A stretch of 45,707 nt of DNA from Planctomycetaceae bacterium (GCA_002724315.1 PBOJ01000146.1:1-45707); one strand, 5' to 3'; positions 1 through 9,537 are shown, numbered from the stretch's first letter. The notes: generated from the sequence alone by a model not told the origin. A program made the numbers and translations.

Positions 1-481
1 AAAACAATGCACGGACAAACCCCCTCCATGGAATTCACGAGCGTGCAGGCGCCGTCGGCAGCAGCCGACATACCGTTTCGTGCACCACATCCTTGGTGCC
101 CACGCAGCAACGGGCTCTCACCGACGGCATCCTTGCTCTTGTTGAGAGGGGTGTCCGGTGGACATCCCCCCCGAGAACCACATCGAACAAGCCGGTGTGT
201 GGCCTTCCTGGCCTGCCAGCTTCGATCGACTCACAAGGCGGCGACTCTACCAGAAACCCCCGAGTCGCCCACAAACAATCCGCACAATCGGAACAGTTTT
301 TCAGAATTTTCAGAGGCCCCGTCCCAGGCATCTTTCCCGGACACGGTCTCGGACCGGGACCTGACCGTTAGCTTCACTACGACGCGACTTCCCACGTCGA
401 CACTTGTCTCGCGACCCGTCGTCGGCCGATCCCTTCCGATGACGCCGTTCCCCTCCAAAGTGTCGTGCAGCAGGCCTGCCC
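1..481. other. Non-coding lead-in, no convincing gene
   Basis: I see no frame here with protein-like composition on either strand; the open frames are arginine/proline/serine-rich shadows. One perfect 6-bp hairpin with an AGCA tetraloop (arms 54-59 and 64-69) is visible. It has no T-run after it, so it is at best a weak end signal for a gene to the left. No convincing promoter for the gene at 482 could be picked out by eye. Confidence 0.5.
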
Positions 482-1396
482 ATGAGCCACTCTCAGCCGC
501 CCCCTGTTGTTTTCTCCAGTTCCCCGACACCACGGCGACTCCGTTGGTTCCTGATCGCGCTGCTGATGACGTCACTGACAACTACGGCGGCCCAGGCACG
601 TGTCATCTATGTCGACAACCTGCGCGGCCGTGACGTGTGCGACGGACTGGTCGAGGATCCGATCGACCGCATCTCCGGACCGGTCCGCACGCTCTCACGT
701 GCCGTCGCGCTGGCCCGTCCATCGGACACGATTCACCTGATCAACACCGGCCACCCCTACCAGGGCGACCTGAGGCTCTTCGGTCAACGGCACAGCGGAA
801 TCGCCACGCTGCCATTCCGGGTCATCGGCAACGGTGCGGTGATCTCCGGAGCCAGGCCGGTGCCGGCGGCCAGTTGGAGATCGGTTGGGGGATTGTGGCA
901 ACTGGCACCGCGGCGAAAAGGGCACTACCTTCTGCTCCGTGACGGAAAACCCCTGCCTCGACACGATCACGATCGCGATGCGGCCGAACCGGTGCTCGAG
1001 TCACTCCCCGACGGCCATTGGACCGTATGGAGAGGAAAGATTTATTACCGCACATCGGAACTGATCGACAGTGGCGTCGCCGACCTGGCAATCGCCGGTG
1101 GAGACTGCGGCATCACGCTCTACGCTGTCCGTCACGTGCGAATCGAGAACCTGGTCGTTCAACACTGGCGGCTCGACGGCATCAGTGCTCCGGGACGATG
1201 CCGAGACGTCGTGCTCCACAACGTCACCTGCCGTCAGAACGCTCGCGCCGGCCTGGTCATTTCCGGAACCTCGCAGATCCGGGGGGAAAAGATCGAGTTG
1301 AACGACAACCGGGGTCACTCGCTGCTGATCGAGGACTTCGGACTGGCCGACATCGTCAACGGCAAGTTCAGCAAGCCGCCGACGCTGGCCCCCTAG
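482..1396 (+). CDS. Secreted right-handed parallel beta-helix protein (short)
   Basis: The protein has 304 residues. A signal peptide follows a basic n-region (hydrophobic core about residues 22-35, ending near AQA). The mature part opens with VIYVDNLRGRDVCDG, the usual start of planctomycete surface beta-helix proteins, where a YVDN-x-x-G-x-D segment precedes the coils. Later segments such as RHVRIENLVVQHW and CRDVVLHNVTCRQN look like helix rungs, typical of pectate-lyase-type or carbohydrate-binding surface proteins. Family members are usually much longer, and this one ends at KFSKPPTLAP, so it may be truncated. Its stop overlaps the stop of the convergent gene by four bases. The substrate is unknown; the fold call is family knowledge and a polysaccharide role is inference. 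Confidence 0.7.
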   Translation: MSHSQPPPVVFSSSPTPRRLRWFLIALLMTSLTTTAAQARVIYVDNLRGRDVCDGLVEDPIDRISGPVRTLSRAVALARPSDTIHLINTGHPYQGDLRLFGQRHSGIATLPFRVIGNGAVISGARPVPAASWRSVGGLWQLAPRRKGHYLLLRDGKPLPRHDHDRDAAEPVLESLPDGHWTVWRGKIYYRTSELIDSGVADLAIAGGDCGITLYAVRHVRIENLVVQHWRLDGISAPGRCRDVVLHNVTCRQNARAGLVISGTSQIRGEKIELNDNRGHSLLIEDFGLADIVNGKFSKPPTLAP

Positions 1397-2436
1397 TCGG
1401 CCGCCCCGTTGCCCCGGTCGGATCCCGCTTTGACCTCGGTCACCTCGCGCCATCCCAGCCCGGTCTTCTGCAGACACCACAGCCCGGCCAGCGTCACCGG
1501 GATGAACTGCCAGAGGTGATAATAGACCGACGCGGCGATGGCCGTGTTGGCGTCGACGGCGTAGAGCGCCAGAACGCTGGTGAAGCAGAACTGGACCACG
1601 CCGACATAACCGGGCGGCGCGGGCAACAATATGGCCACCGCGATCACGCCCACCACCACCAGCGACGGGCCAAACACGTCATCGGCCCCAAGTGTCCGCA
1701 GGGACACCCAGACCATCAGGCCCATCAAGAACCACTTGACCAGCGATGTGGCCACGATCCCAACGGCCAATCTCGGCCGTTTCAGAGCTCCGAGGCCACC
1801 GGCGGCCGAAGCCACCAACTCGACCAACCCCATTCGCCATCTCGACGGCAGGAACACCAGGCACCGATTGCTGATCCAGTCCACAATTTTCAGACAGCGG
1901 TCCGAAGCGCACACGAACGTGACAGCCCCCGCCAGCATCACCCCGGTCAGCACGGCCACCACGACCACCGCGCGATGGTAGTCGTCGCGAAGCCGCGGAT
2001 CGGCCACCAAGCCTGCGCCCAGGAACACCAGGATCGCGACGAGGTCAAAGAGACGTTCGAGCACAACCGTCGAGAGCACCGCCGCCCGGGGCACTCCCCG
2101 GGTTCGCCCCAGCACGTGCACCCGAACCAGTTCGCCAAGGTGGGCCGGCAGCAGGTTGTTGGCCATGAAACCGATCATCAAGGGACCGGCCACCGCGCGG
2201 ACCGGCATTCGTGAAACCGGGTCCAACAGCAGTTTCCACCGCAACGCCTTCAGGGCAAAGAACGAAAAGAGCAACACCGCCATCACCGGAGCCAGCGACC
2301 AACGTGCCCCCGCCCAGCGATCCCGGACCTGTGGCCAGTCGACATCTCGCACCGCATACCACAGGCAAACCCCGGCCACCGCCAGGCCCGGCAGCAGCTT
2401 CAGCAGTTGCCAGGGGCCCCGCCGACCGCCAACCAT
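1393..2436 (-). CDS. Flippase-like / LPG-synthase TM-domain membrane protein
   Basis: This is a 347-residue polytopic inner-membrane protein of the UPF0104 / lysylphosphatidylglycerol-synthase transmembrane-domain group. The family signature is clear: KALRWKLLL, then GFMANNLLPAHLGELVRVHVLGR, then VVLERLFDLVAIL. About eight hydrophobic segments alternate with basic loops. Only the membrane domain is present; there is no C-terminal aminoacyl-transferase domain. Stand-alone members are thought to move or modify lipid-linked intermediates, but the substrate is not known here. The gene faces the beta-helix gene and the two stop codons interlock in a CTAG. The start is an ATG; the 216-base gap to the divergent gene at 2653 must hold its promoter. 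Confidence 0.8.
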   Translation of the reverse strand: MVGGRRGPWQLLKLLPGLAVAGVCLWYAVRDVDWPQVRDRWAGARWSLAPVMAVLLFSFFALKALRWKLLLDPVSRMPVRAVAGPLMIGFMANNLLPAHLGELVRVHVLGRTRGVPRAAVLSTVVLERLFDLVAILVFLGAGLVADPRLRDDYHRAVVVVAVLTGVMLAGAVTFVCASDRCLKIVDWISNRCLVFLPSRWRMGLVELVASAAGGLGALKRPRLAVGIVATSLVKWFLMGLMVWVSLRTLGADDVFGPSLVVVGVIAVAILLPAPPGYVGVVQFCFTSVLALYAVDANTAIAASVYYHLWQFIPVTLAGLWCLQKTGLGWREVTEVKAGSDRGNGAAD

Positions 2437-2652
2437 GAGTCTCCCACGCCAGATGCGTCACCACGCGGCGTGAGCCAGCGTTCTCGCCGTGCCACGCCTA
2501 CCACTGACTACGTCAGTCTGAACCCCACCGCGAAAACATCTTGTCATTCCCGCGCGCGGATTCTATGTTGACGGTCGCTTCGAGGTCCATGCGGACTCAC
2601 CTGCGGGACAGGATGTTCCCCGATGCGGACCCGATGGCAAGGATGCCGGCCC

Positions 2653-2967
2653 ATGAGCCAACTGAAACTGTTTCGTCCGTCCGATGATGCCCCTCGCGGG
2701 GATCTCGACGAATCGGTTCCGCGCATCTACTCGATATCGGCGTTCCGGTTTGCGGCCGGACAGTCGACCGCCGCACGGGCCCGGGCAATCCACGCCAACC
2801 GCACTTGCCCGGCGTGCGGTCGAACGACGGTTGTTCCGTTGGAATTTCGAGATGCAACGAGAAACCGCAACCTGATGCCGATCCCTGGCACGGCCACCTT
2901 GGCCGGATTCTCGTGCCACTCCTGTGGAGCCGAGTGGTCGCTGGAGAGCGCAGCGTCCGACGCCTAG
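2653..2967 (+). CDS. Small zinc-ribbon-like protein
   Basis: A 104-residue soluble protein. I chose the ATG at 2653 (MSQLKLFRPSD) because the extra upstream residues in frame look non-coding. The second half carries two cysteine pairs, CPACGR at about residues 54-59 and CHSCGAEW near 88-95. This is the geometry of a zinc ribbon that holds one metal ion. There is no signal peptide or membrane segment. I do not recognise a named family, and nucleic-acid or protein binding would be a guess. It precedes the DJ-1 gene by 59 bases on the same strand. Confidence 0.65.
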   Translation: MSQLKLFRPSDDAPRGDLDESVPRIYSISAFRFAAGQSTAARARAIHANRTCPACGRTTVVPLEFRDATRNRNLMPIPGTATLAGFSCHSCGAEWSLESAASDA

Positions 2968-2987
2968 CGACCGAACTGCGCGGCCGT

Positions 2988-2993
2988 TATGCT
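2988..2993 (+). promoter_or_regulatory. Candidate -10 element (TATGCT) before the DJ-1 operon
   Basis: TATGCTGA lies 34 bases upstream of the ATG at 3027. The same eight bases recur at 35047-35054, upstream of the triheme gene start, which supports a shared -10 type. The -35 position (TAGCGA, 17 bases upstream) is poor. This is a sequence-only call. Confidence 0.3.
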
Positions 2994-3026
2994 GACCCCG
3001 TTCTGAATTACAGGCGGGAACCGCGC

Positions 3027-3596
3027 ATGGCCAAGGTCCTTATCATCATCGGAGACGCCACCGAGTGTCTCGACACCATGTACCCCTACTTCCGGATCGC
3101 CGAGGATGGCTACGAGGTAGTCGTGGCGGCTCCGGAAAAACGGCTCTATCACATGGTGCTCCACGAAATTCCCCCGGGCACCGACTGGGATATCACCCAG
3201 GAAACCGCCGGTTACCATCTCCAGAGTGACATCGCCTTTCGGGATGTCGTGCCCGAGGAGTACGCCGGCCTGTTTGTTTCCGGCGGCCGTGCCCCGGAAT
3301 ATCTCCGTTACGACCAGGACCTCCTCAACCTGACCCGACACTTCTTCGAAGCCGACAAACCCGTCTGCAGTGTCTGCCACGGGATCGAGATCATCGCCGC
3401 GGCCGACTGCATTCGGGGCAAGACAGTCACCACAGTCGCCAAGTGCGCTCTGGACGCCACAACCGTCGGTGCCGATTTTGTCGACCAGGCCTGTGTGATC
3501 GACGGCAACCTCGTCTGTGGCCGCACCTGGCACGACAACACGCCGATGATGAAGGCCTACATGGAACTGCTCAATGCTCAAAACCCAGATCGATAA
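3027..3596 (+). CDS. DJ-1/PfpI family protein
   Basis: A 189-residue cytosolic protein of the DJ-1/PfpI/ThiJ superfamily (class I glutamine-amidotransferase-like fold). It begins MAKVLIIIGD, the first beta strand. The nucleophile elbow is CSVCHG, with Cys117-His118-Gly119, the reactive cysteine and the following histidine. VSGGRAPEYL at about residues 84-93 is the usual glycine turn before the elbow. Length matches the family. Members act as glyoxalases, deglycases, chaperones or proteases, so a protective or aldehyde-handling role is plausible but unproven. The ATG at 3027 removes a non-homologous extension. Its 3' end overlaps the next gene by 23 bases, which suggests one operon. Confidence 0.88.
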   Translation: MAKVLIIIGDATECLDTMYPYFRIAEDGYEVVVAAPEKRLYHMVLHEIPPGTDWDITQETAGYHLQSDIAFRDVVPEEYAGLFVSGGRAPEYLRYDQDLLNLTRHFFEADKPVCSVCHGIEIIAAADCIRGKTVTTVAKCALDATTVGADFVDQACVIDGNLVCGRTWHDNTPMMKAYMELLNAQNPDR

Positions 3597-4875
3597 CACG
3601 ACCTCGGCCACCATCGTTCCCCGAACGACAGCCTGGCTGCTCGCCTCCCTGCTGGCCACCACCGCCACGGCCGGCGACTGGCCGCAGATTCTCGGCCCAC
3701 AACGCAACGGTATCGCCAGCGGTGAACGACTGGCTGACACCTGGCCCGAGACAGGGCCGCGTGTGGCCTGGACCCGTCCGGTGGGATCGGGCTTCTCCGG
3801 CGTGGCCGTCGCCGATGGACGCGTGTTCGTGTTCGACCGCCAGGGCGACCGCGAGCGAGTCACCGCCGTTGCCGCCGACACGGGAAAACAGATCTGGCAA
3901 AGCGGCTTCAAGGCCAATTTCGTCCCGGCCTACGTCAACGACAACGGTCCCCGCTGTGTCCCCACCGTCTACCGAAACCGGGTGATCGTCTTTGGTGCCA
4001 AGGGAGGGCTCCATTGCCTGGACGCGAAGACCGGCAAGACGATCTGGAGCCACGACACGATGGCCCTGTTCAACTCCACACGCCCCTTCCGGGGTGAACC
4101 GCCCGAAGGATATTTCGGCAAAGGCAGCTCGCCGATCGTTTCCAACGGCCTGGTCATCGTCAACGCCGGGGGAGCGGAAAAGAAGGCCGGAATCGTCGCC
4201 TTTTCGCTGGCTGACGGAAAGCTCGCCTGGCAGTCCACCGACGTCCGGGCCAGCTATTCATCTCCAACACTGGCCAAGATCGGCGGACAACCTCACGTCG
4301 TCTTCGCAGCCCGGCTCAACGTGATCTCCGTCGACCCCAGAACCGGAAAAGAACTGTTCCGGTTTTCCTTCGGACGGCCCGGCCCCACCGTCACCGGGGC
4401 CAGTCCCGTTGTGCTGGGGGACCAGGTTTTCGTCACCGCCAGCTACGGCTTCGGAGCGGTGATGGCCAAGATCGGCGGCGGCAAGGTCAGTGAAACCTGG
4501 CGGAGCGACGACATTCTCTCGAGCCAGTACACCACCGCGATCGCCGACGGAGGAAAACTCTATGGCATTCACGGACGCCAGGACGTCGGCGGAGCAGCCC
4601 TGCGTTGTGTCGACGCGTCGACCGGCAAGGTCGCCTGGGAAGAACCGGGCTTCGGTTACGCGACGTTGATCGCCGCCGACAAGAAGCTGCTGATCCTCAA
4701 GACCAGTGGCAGCCTGGTGCTGGCCGGGATCTCGCCGACCCGCTACCAGGCCATGGCCACCGCCAAGGTCCTGACCGGTACCGCACGAGCCCTGCCCGCG
4801 CTGGCCGGCGGACGACTCTACGTCCACAACAGTCGCACGCTCAAGTGCCTCGAAGTCGGCCGGGCTGCCAAGTGA
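3574..4875 (+). CDS. Exported PQQ-like beta-propeller protein
   Basis: 433 residues with a long n-region and then a signal-peptide core (AWLLASLLATTATA, cleavage near residue 33). The mature chain starts GDWPQILGPQRNGI, the typical opening of planctomycete PQQ-like propellers. It repeats blade motifs of the type D-x-x-T-G-K-x-x-W, for example DTGKQIWQ, KTGKTIWS, RTGKELFR and STGKVAWEE. Such propellers often lack PQQ itself and act as binding scaffolds; no catalytic residues can be assigned. It is expected in the periplasm or on the cell surface. It overlaps the DJ-1 gene by 23 bases and shares a GTGA junction with the following isomerase gene, so translational coupling is likely. Confidence 0.85.
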   Translation: MLKTQIDNTTSATIVPRTTAWLLASLLATTATAGDWPQILGPQRNGIASGERLADTWPETGPRVAWTRPVGSGFSGVAVADGRVFVFDRQGDRERVTAVAADTGKQIWQSGFKANFVPAYVNDNGPRCVPTVYRNRVIVFGAKGGLHCLDAKTGKTIWSHDTMALFNSTRPFRGEPPEGYFGKGSSPIVSNGLVIVNAGGAEKKAGIVAFSLADGKLAWQSTDVRASYSSPTLAKIGGQPHVVFAARLNVISVDPRTGKELFRFSFGRPGPTVTGASPVVLGDQVFVTASYGFGAVMAKIGGGKVSETWRSDDILSSQYTTAIADGGKLYGIHGRQDVGGAALRCVDASTGKVAWEEPGFGYATLIAADKKLLILKTSGSLVLAGISPTRYQAMATAKVLTGTARALPALAGGRLYVHNSRTLKCLEVGRAAK

Positions 4876-5708
4876 CCGCGATCATCTCCTGTCTTACCAA
4901 CAGCTACGGGCGATTCGGCGCCCAGGCAGCCATCGAAATGGTTCGCCAGGCGGGGATCGAGTGGATCGAGTTGCCGATTCGGACTGAAGGAGCCGAATCG
5001 ATCTTCGGGGATGACCCGCTGCTCACCGACCAGGCCACCCCGGACGACCTGTCTGGTGTCGCCAGGCGATTGGCCGACCACGACGTCCGCCTGTCCAGTT
5101 GCAACGTCACCAGCGGCAACCCGCTCGACCCCGAAGTGCTCGCCGTCACCCTCCGCAAGCTGGATGTCGCCGCGGACCTCGGCGTGGACCTGGTGGTGGG
5201 CGGCGCCGGTGAAGCCAACGAACAGGAGGACCTGGCCTCGCTCTACGCCAACTTGCGACGAATCGGCGACCACGCTGCCGGGTTGGGCCTGACTTACTGC
5301 TTTGAGACTCATCCCGGGATCTGCCAGGACCACGGAGGGATGATCGATGCCATGCACGAACTCGAGCACCCGCACCTCAGGATCAACTTCGATACCGCCA
5401 ACATCCTCTACTACAACGAGACGATCAACGGCGAAATCGCCCTGGCCAAGATCTGCCACTTCGTCTCCCACATGCACCTGAAGGACTCGCACGGCGAATT
5501 CCACGACTGGTACTTTCCCGCCCTGGGCTACGGCGGGGCGGTCGATTTCGTCCGGGTGCTCGAACTGATGAACGTGTGCGGGTTCGCCGGCCCCTACAGT
5601 CTCGAGATCGAAGGGATCGAGGGAGAAGGTGAATTGTCACTGGACGAGTACCACCAGAGGATCGTCGACAGTGTCGATCACCTGAAGACGTGCGGCTACT
5701 TTGATTGA
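4872..5708 (+). CDS. Sugar phosphate isomerase/epimerase (xylose-isomerase-like TIM barrel)
   Basis: 278 residues from a GTG at 4872 that overlaps the TGA of the preceding gene (GTGA), the usual sign of coupled translation. The fold is the AP-endonuclease-2/xylose-isomerase-like barrel. Metal-binding segments are visible in order: FETHPG (Glu), NFDTANI (Asp), HMHLKD (two His and Asp) and LEIEG (Glu) near the C-terminus. There is no signal peptide, so it is cytosolic, unlike the Tat-dependent homologue at 28252. The family covers myo-inosose dehydratases, tagatose/hydroxypyruvate isomerases and 3-keto-sugar enzymes; the exact substrate cannot be read from sequence. Its place in a run with a dehydratase-type enolase suggests sugar-acid catabolism. 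Confidence 0.88.
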   Translation: MTAIISCLTNSYGRFGAQAAIEMVRQAGIEWIELPIRTEGAESIFGDDPLLTDQATPDDLSGVARRLADHDVRLSSCNVTSGNPLDPEVLAVTLRKLDVAADLGVDLVVGGAGEANEQEDLASLYANLRRIGDHAAGLGLTYCFETHPGICQDHGGMIDAMHELEHPHLRINFDTANILYYNETINGEIALAKICHFVSHMHLKDSHGEFHDWYFPALGYGGAVDFVRVLELMNVCGFAGPYSLEIEGIEGEGELSLDEYHQRIVDSVDHLKTCGYFD

Positions 5709-5742
5709 TCAGCCAAGACAATCACCACCAGAGGGTTCCCTC

Positions 5743-7605
5743 ATGATGCTCATCAAAAGACTTGCGCCCATCAGCCTGGTGATCCTGTTGGCCGGTCCGG
5801 TCGACGCAGCCGGCAACCGGTACAACCACGTCAGCCACGGCCCGATCCTCGGACGGCTGAGTGCCGATGGCGTTGGCGTGTGGGCGAGGACCATGCGAAC
5901 CGGCCATTTCGCCGTGCGATACGGCACGACACCCGGTCGGCTCGACCAACAGACCAAACCCGTGCCCACTCACCTGGAACGAGACAACACCGGCTGGGTC
6001 CACATCCGCGGCCTCAAGGCCAACACGAAGTACTACTACGAGTTGTTCATCCCCGGCCAGACGGGGCTGACCGGCAAGACCGGGTCTTTTCGCACGATGC
6101 CCGACTCGAAGCAGATGATCGACGCAAAGCTCAACCCGCGAGGACTGTTCAATTTCAGCTTCGAGTTCGCCTGCGGCAACAATCAGAATCCCGGCCACAG
6201 CAACGGCCCGGGGCTGCCCCCCTTCGCCACGATGCTCAGGCAGGTCCGGGACCGGGTCAACTTCGCGATCCTCAACGGCGACTGGCTTTACGAATCGCGT
6301 CGCGAGTACCAGCCACAACAGTGGTTGAAACAGGTCGACATCAACGACGGGGACACCCCTGCGGTTGTCCGCGTGGCCCCGTCGATCGTCGGCGTCTGGC
6401 AGAACTACAAGCAGTTTCTGGAACAGGGCCAGAACATGGCCACCTGGCACCGTCACGTCCCCAGTTTCTTCACCTACGACGACCACGAGATCCTCAACGA
6501 TGTCTGGGGTGCCGGCACTCCGGGGCTGCGGGACCGACGAGCCGTGTTCCGAGATGTCGGCGTGCGAGCCTGGTACGACTATCTCGGCTGGAGCAATCCC
6601 ACTGAGTTTCCGCAGCCGGTCCATTTCGGCCGCGGCAAGGTCCGCAAGGGCAAAAGCGTGATCGAGGACCCTGCCGCCGATTTCACGAAGCTCGACCTCC
6701 AGCAAGCCAACAACCTGCACATTCACTGGGGCACCCCGACAGCCGGCATCAACGACAATGCCCTGGACGGTGTTGGCGGCACTCCCAACGCCGGGGTCTA
6801 TCGCATCGTCCGGGTCCTCGGCAAGCACCGGATCAAAGTCGAACCGGAAACCGAACTCGACGAGACCGTCTCGTACTCGATCGGCCGACGGTCTTACTAC
6901 CGCATCCGCATCGCCAACTGCGATCTGTTCTTCACCGACACCCGCGGCCAACGACAGATGCACGACACCCGGAACCCTGCCAAGAAGGGCATTTCGATGT
7001 TGGGTCCGATACAGCGTGACTGGCTGCTCGAGGGAGTCCGTTCCAGTGACGCCGACTTCATCTTCGTCATCTCCAGTGTCAACTTCATGGTCCCCCATGT
7101 CGGAGGCGGCAAGGTTCGGGCCAACAACAAGGACGATGCGTGGACGGTCTTCTACGACGAACGCGAAAAGCTGATCAATGCCTGGGACAAGATCGACAAA
7201 CCGGTCTTCGTCCTCACCGGTGATCTCCACAACAGCTTTGTCTGCAAGATCACCGACAACGTCTGGGAATTCGCCTCCGGCCCCCACAACTCGAACAACC
7301 ACTGGTCCACCGACGAAGGCGACCGGCCGGCCAACGGTCGGTTCCAGTATGGCCCTCGCCCCGTGGACATCCGCTGGAGCACCTATTTCCGTCCGGACAT
7401 CCCCCGCTTCAACCTGAGGCACCCGCACTACTGTGTCGTGCAGGTCAACAACGTCTTCAACAACCCAATCGAACCCGACGACACGCGGTGGATCGCCTTT
7501 CCGCGGCCCCAGGTCATCTTCCAGTACTACAACGGAAAGACCGGGCACCTGGCGTACGCCGAATCGATCCTGGCAAAACCGAGACCGGTCAGAGCCAAGG
7601 ACTAG
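5743..7605 (+). CDS. PhoD-like exported phosphatase/phosphodiesterase
   Basis: 620 residues from the ATG at 5743, with AGAGGG a few bases upstream as ribosome-binding site. A signal peptide (MMLIKRLAPISLVILLAGPV) comes first. An N-terminal Fn3-like PhoD domain follows, with the strand ADGVGVWARTMRTGHFAVRYG and the segment LKANTKYYYELFI. The metallophosphatase core has NGDWLYE, then FFTYDDHEILND (metal-binding Asp-Asp-His) and TGDLHNSF (Asp and His). This is the PhoD / alkaline phosphatase D layout acting on phosphate mono- or diesters outside the cytoplasm. It starts 34 bases after the isomerase stop and ends 13 bases before the enolase gene, so it sits inside the operon. It is longer than Bacillus PhoD, with an insert between the His and the second Asp. 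Confidence 0.88.
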   Translation: MMLIKRLAPISLVILLAGPVDAAGNRYNHVSHGPILGRLSADGVGVWARTMRTGHFAVRYGTTPGRLDQQTKPVPTHLERDNTGWVHIRGLKANTKYYYELFIPGQTGLTGKTGSFRTMPDSKQMIDAKLNPRGLFNFSFEFACGNNQNPGHSNGPGLPPFATMLRQVRDRVNFAILNGDWLYESRREYQPQQWLKQVDINDGDTPAVVRVAPSIVGVWQNYKQFLEQGQNMATWHRHVPSFFTYDDHEILNDVWGAGTPGLRDRRAVFRDVGVRAWYDYLGWSNPTEFPQPVHFGRGKVRKGKSVIEDPAADFTKLDLQQANNLHIHWGTPTAGINDNALDGVGGTPNAGVYRIVRVLGKHRIKVEPETELDETVSYSIGRRSYYRIRIANCDLFFTDTRGQRQMHDTRNPAKKGISMLGPIQRDWLLEGVRSSDADFIFVISSVNFMVPHVGGGKVRANNKDDAWTVFYDEREKLINAWDKIDKPVFVLTGDLHNSFVCKITDNVWEFASGPHNSNNHWSTDEGDRPANGRFQYGPRPVDIRWSTYFRPDIPRFNLRHPHYCVVQVNNVFNNPIEPDDTRWIAFPRPQVIFQYYNGKTGHLAYAESILAKPRPVRAKD

Positions 7606-7618
7606 AGCGGATCCATCA

Positions 7619-8674
7619 ATGAAAATCACCGATGTCCGGGCCTGCCAGCCGATCGCCGCGGACTCTCCCGACGACTGGCGGACAACGATCGGCCAGATCC
7701 TTGTCGCCATCGACACCGACGCCGGCCTGACCGGGTACGGAGTCGGTGGGGGTGGGGCGGCCGGAATCCACGTGATCGAGGCCGAATTGCGATCGGCGCT
7801 GCTGGGACGCGACCCGAGTCCGGTCGAGGAGATCTGGGACGATCTTTACGACTTGATGCTTCCCTACGGACAGGCTGGGATTGCCATCATGGCCCAAAGC
7901 GGCGTCGATCTGGCGCTCTGGGACCTGAGAGGGAAGGACGCTGGCCGCCCTGTTGCCCAACTGCTCGCCGAAGACGGCATGGCACGGATCGGCGAGCCGC
8001 TGCCAACCTACATTACCGTCTGGGACGGCCTGGCCGAGGCCCAGGCCGCCGGACACCGAGCGTTCAAACTGCATGTCGAACGCAACGCGGGTCCCGATCG
8101 CGTGCAACGCGTGATCGACACTGTCCGAGAATCTCGCGAGATCGTCGGACCAGGTGTTCCGCTGATGGTTGACGCGTGGATGAAGTGGGACCTGGAGACC
8201 ACTTTGGCTGTCGCCGAAGGGGTGGAGGGACTGGGAGTCGAATGGATCGAGGAACCGCTACCGGTCCACGACATCGACGGCTACCGCACCCTGTCCAGGG
8301 AATCCGCGATCCCGATCGCCGGAGGAGAACACGAATACACCGCCCGCGCCTTCCAGCATCTCATCGACGAACGCCTGCACCAGGTGTTGCAGCCGGACGT
8401 CTGCTGGTGCGGCGGCCTGACCGAGTTGGTCAAGATCTACCGGATGGCCCGTGGCACCGGTATCCGTGTGTGCCCACACCGTGGTTCGGAGATCTGGTCG
8501 CTGCACGCCCTGGCCGGCCTCGACCCCGACCCCCTGCCCGAATCCGGACGTCCCTGGATGACCTGGGTCGGAGGTCAACCGCCGATCGTCAACGGCATGG
8601 TCACGCTCGGAGATCGCCCCGGGCTCGGAGTCGAGATCGATGAAACGGCTCTTCCGGGACTCGATCGCGGCTAG
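7619..8674 (+). CDS. Mandelate racemase/enolase family, L-rhamnonate-dehydratase-like
   Basis: 351 residues from the ATG at 7619. The enolase-superfamily capping domain (residues 1-125) is followed by the barrel. Metal ligands are Asp185 (VDAWMKW), Glu211 (WIEEPL) and Glu237 (GGEHEY); a general-base histidine is His287 in CPHRGSE. The block GGEHEY...[13 protein letters not shown]...PHRG closely matches L-rhamnonate dehydratase. The strand-2 K-x-K motif is instead Lys150-Leu-His152. Family knowledge predicts dehydration of a sugar acid to a 2-keto-3-deoxy acid; rhamnonate is the best guess, but other aldonates are possible. It is the last gene of the run starting at 3027, and its stop interlocks with the convergent glycosyltransferase stop (CTAG, 8671-8674). 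Confidence 0.85.
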   Translation: MKITDVRACQPIAADSPDDWRTTIGQILVAIDTDAGLTGYGVGGGGAAGIHVIEAELRSALLGRDPSPVEEIWDDLYDLMLPYGQAGIAIMAQSGVDLALWDLRGKDAGRPVAQLLAEDGMARIGEPLPTYITVWDGLAEAQAAGHRAFKLHVERNAGPDRVQRVIDTVRESREIVGPGVPLMVDAWMKWDLETTLAVAEGVEGLGVEWIEEPLPVHDIDGYRTLSRESAIPIAGGEHEYTARAFQHLIDERLHQVLQPDVCWCGGLTELVKIYRMARGTGIRVCPHRGSEIWSLHALAGLDPDPLPESGRPWMTWVGGQPPIVNGMVTLGDRPGLGVEIDETALPGLDRG

Positions 8675-9477
8675 TTGGCACCCTGTCCAGGGGGGGTGAA
8701 CAGTCTCGACCTCAGGCCCACGCGGTGCAACCAGAACCTGGTCAGCACGCCCAGCGTGCCAAGCCCGTAACGGATACTCCTCCAGAGATTGATGCTCGAG
8801 GCCTCGTCAAAGTATCTCACCGGAACCGGAATGTCTCCCAGCTTGAATCCAAAGTGCACCGCCTGGGCCAGGAACTGGCTGTCAAAGACGAAGTCGTCCG
8901 AGTTGGACTCGTAGGGAATCGTCTCCAGGACCTCGCGGCGGTAGGCACGGAATCCGCTGTGGAAGTCGCCGAGGTTCTGGCCCAGTGCCACGTTTTCGAC
9001 GGTCGTCAGCACGCGGTTGGCCAGGTACTTCCAACGGGGCATGCCCCCGGCCAACGCTTCACGGCGGGTACGGATCCGCGATCCCAAAACGCAATCGCAG
9101 ATTCCCAGCCGCAAAATCTCGGTGGCGACCCCCAGCAACCGTGCATCGTACTGGTAGTCGGGATGGATCATCACGACCACCTCGGCTTCGGTTTCCAGAG
9201 CCCTCCGATAACAGGTCTTCTGATTGGCACCGTAGCCGCGGTTGGACTCGTGGGTGATCACCGTCAGCCCCAGCTGATTGGCGATGGCGACGGTGTCATC
9301 GCTGCTGTGGTCGTCGACCAGGATCACCTCGGAAATCCCGTCAGCCGGAAGGTCGGAAACGGTCCGCTCGAGTGTGGTGGCGGCGTTGTAGGCCGGCATC
9401 ACCACCACCGCGCGGACCGTCTCCGGCACCGGAGGTTCATCGACCTTCAGGCTGGCACTGGGCTGCTCACCGTCCAT
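8671..9477 (-). CDS. Family 2 glycosyltransferase (dolichyl-phosphate-mannose-synthase-like)
   Basis: 268 residues from the ATG at 9477; more upstream codons are open but look non-coding. The GT-A fold is clear: [25 protein letters not shown] at about residues 54-61 (nucleotide-binding Asp), SNRGYGANQ, and HPDYQYD near 102-108 in the DxD position. [16 protein letters not shown] and DFVFDSQFL are typical of DPM1/polyprenyl-phosphate glycosyltransferases. No C-terminal membrane anchors follow, so it is probably cytosolic or peripheral. The likely role is transfer of a sugar to a lipid carrier or surface glycan. It is divergent from the ceramidase-like gene. Confidence 0.88.
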   Translation of the reverse strand: MDGEQPSASLKVDEPPVPETVRAVVVMPAYNAATTLERTVSDLPADGISEVILVDDHSSDDTVAIANQLGLTVITHESNRGYGANQKTCYRRALETEAEVVVMIHPDYQYDARLLGVATEILRLGICDCVLGSRIRTRREALAGGMPRWKYLANRVLTTVENVALGQNLGDFHSGFRAYRREVLETIPYESNSDDFVFDSQFLAQAVHFGFKLGDIPVPVRYFDEASSINLWRSIRYGLGTLGVLTRFWLHRVGLRSRLFTPPGQGAN

Positions 9478-9537
9478 CCTGCCATTCTCGGCCCCGGCCT
9501 CTTCAGCCGACAACCCCTTGTCCCACCGAACACGCCT

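Noticed and set aside
5722..7716. A 664-codon open frame antisense to the PhoD-like gene
   Set aside because: It covers a gene with clear motifs, has no domain signature, and its Val/Asp/Arg-rich composition is what the complement of GC-rich codons gives.
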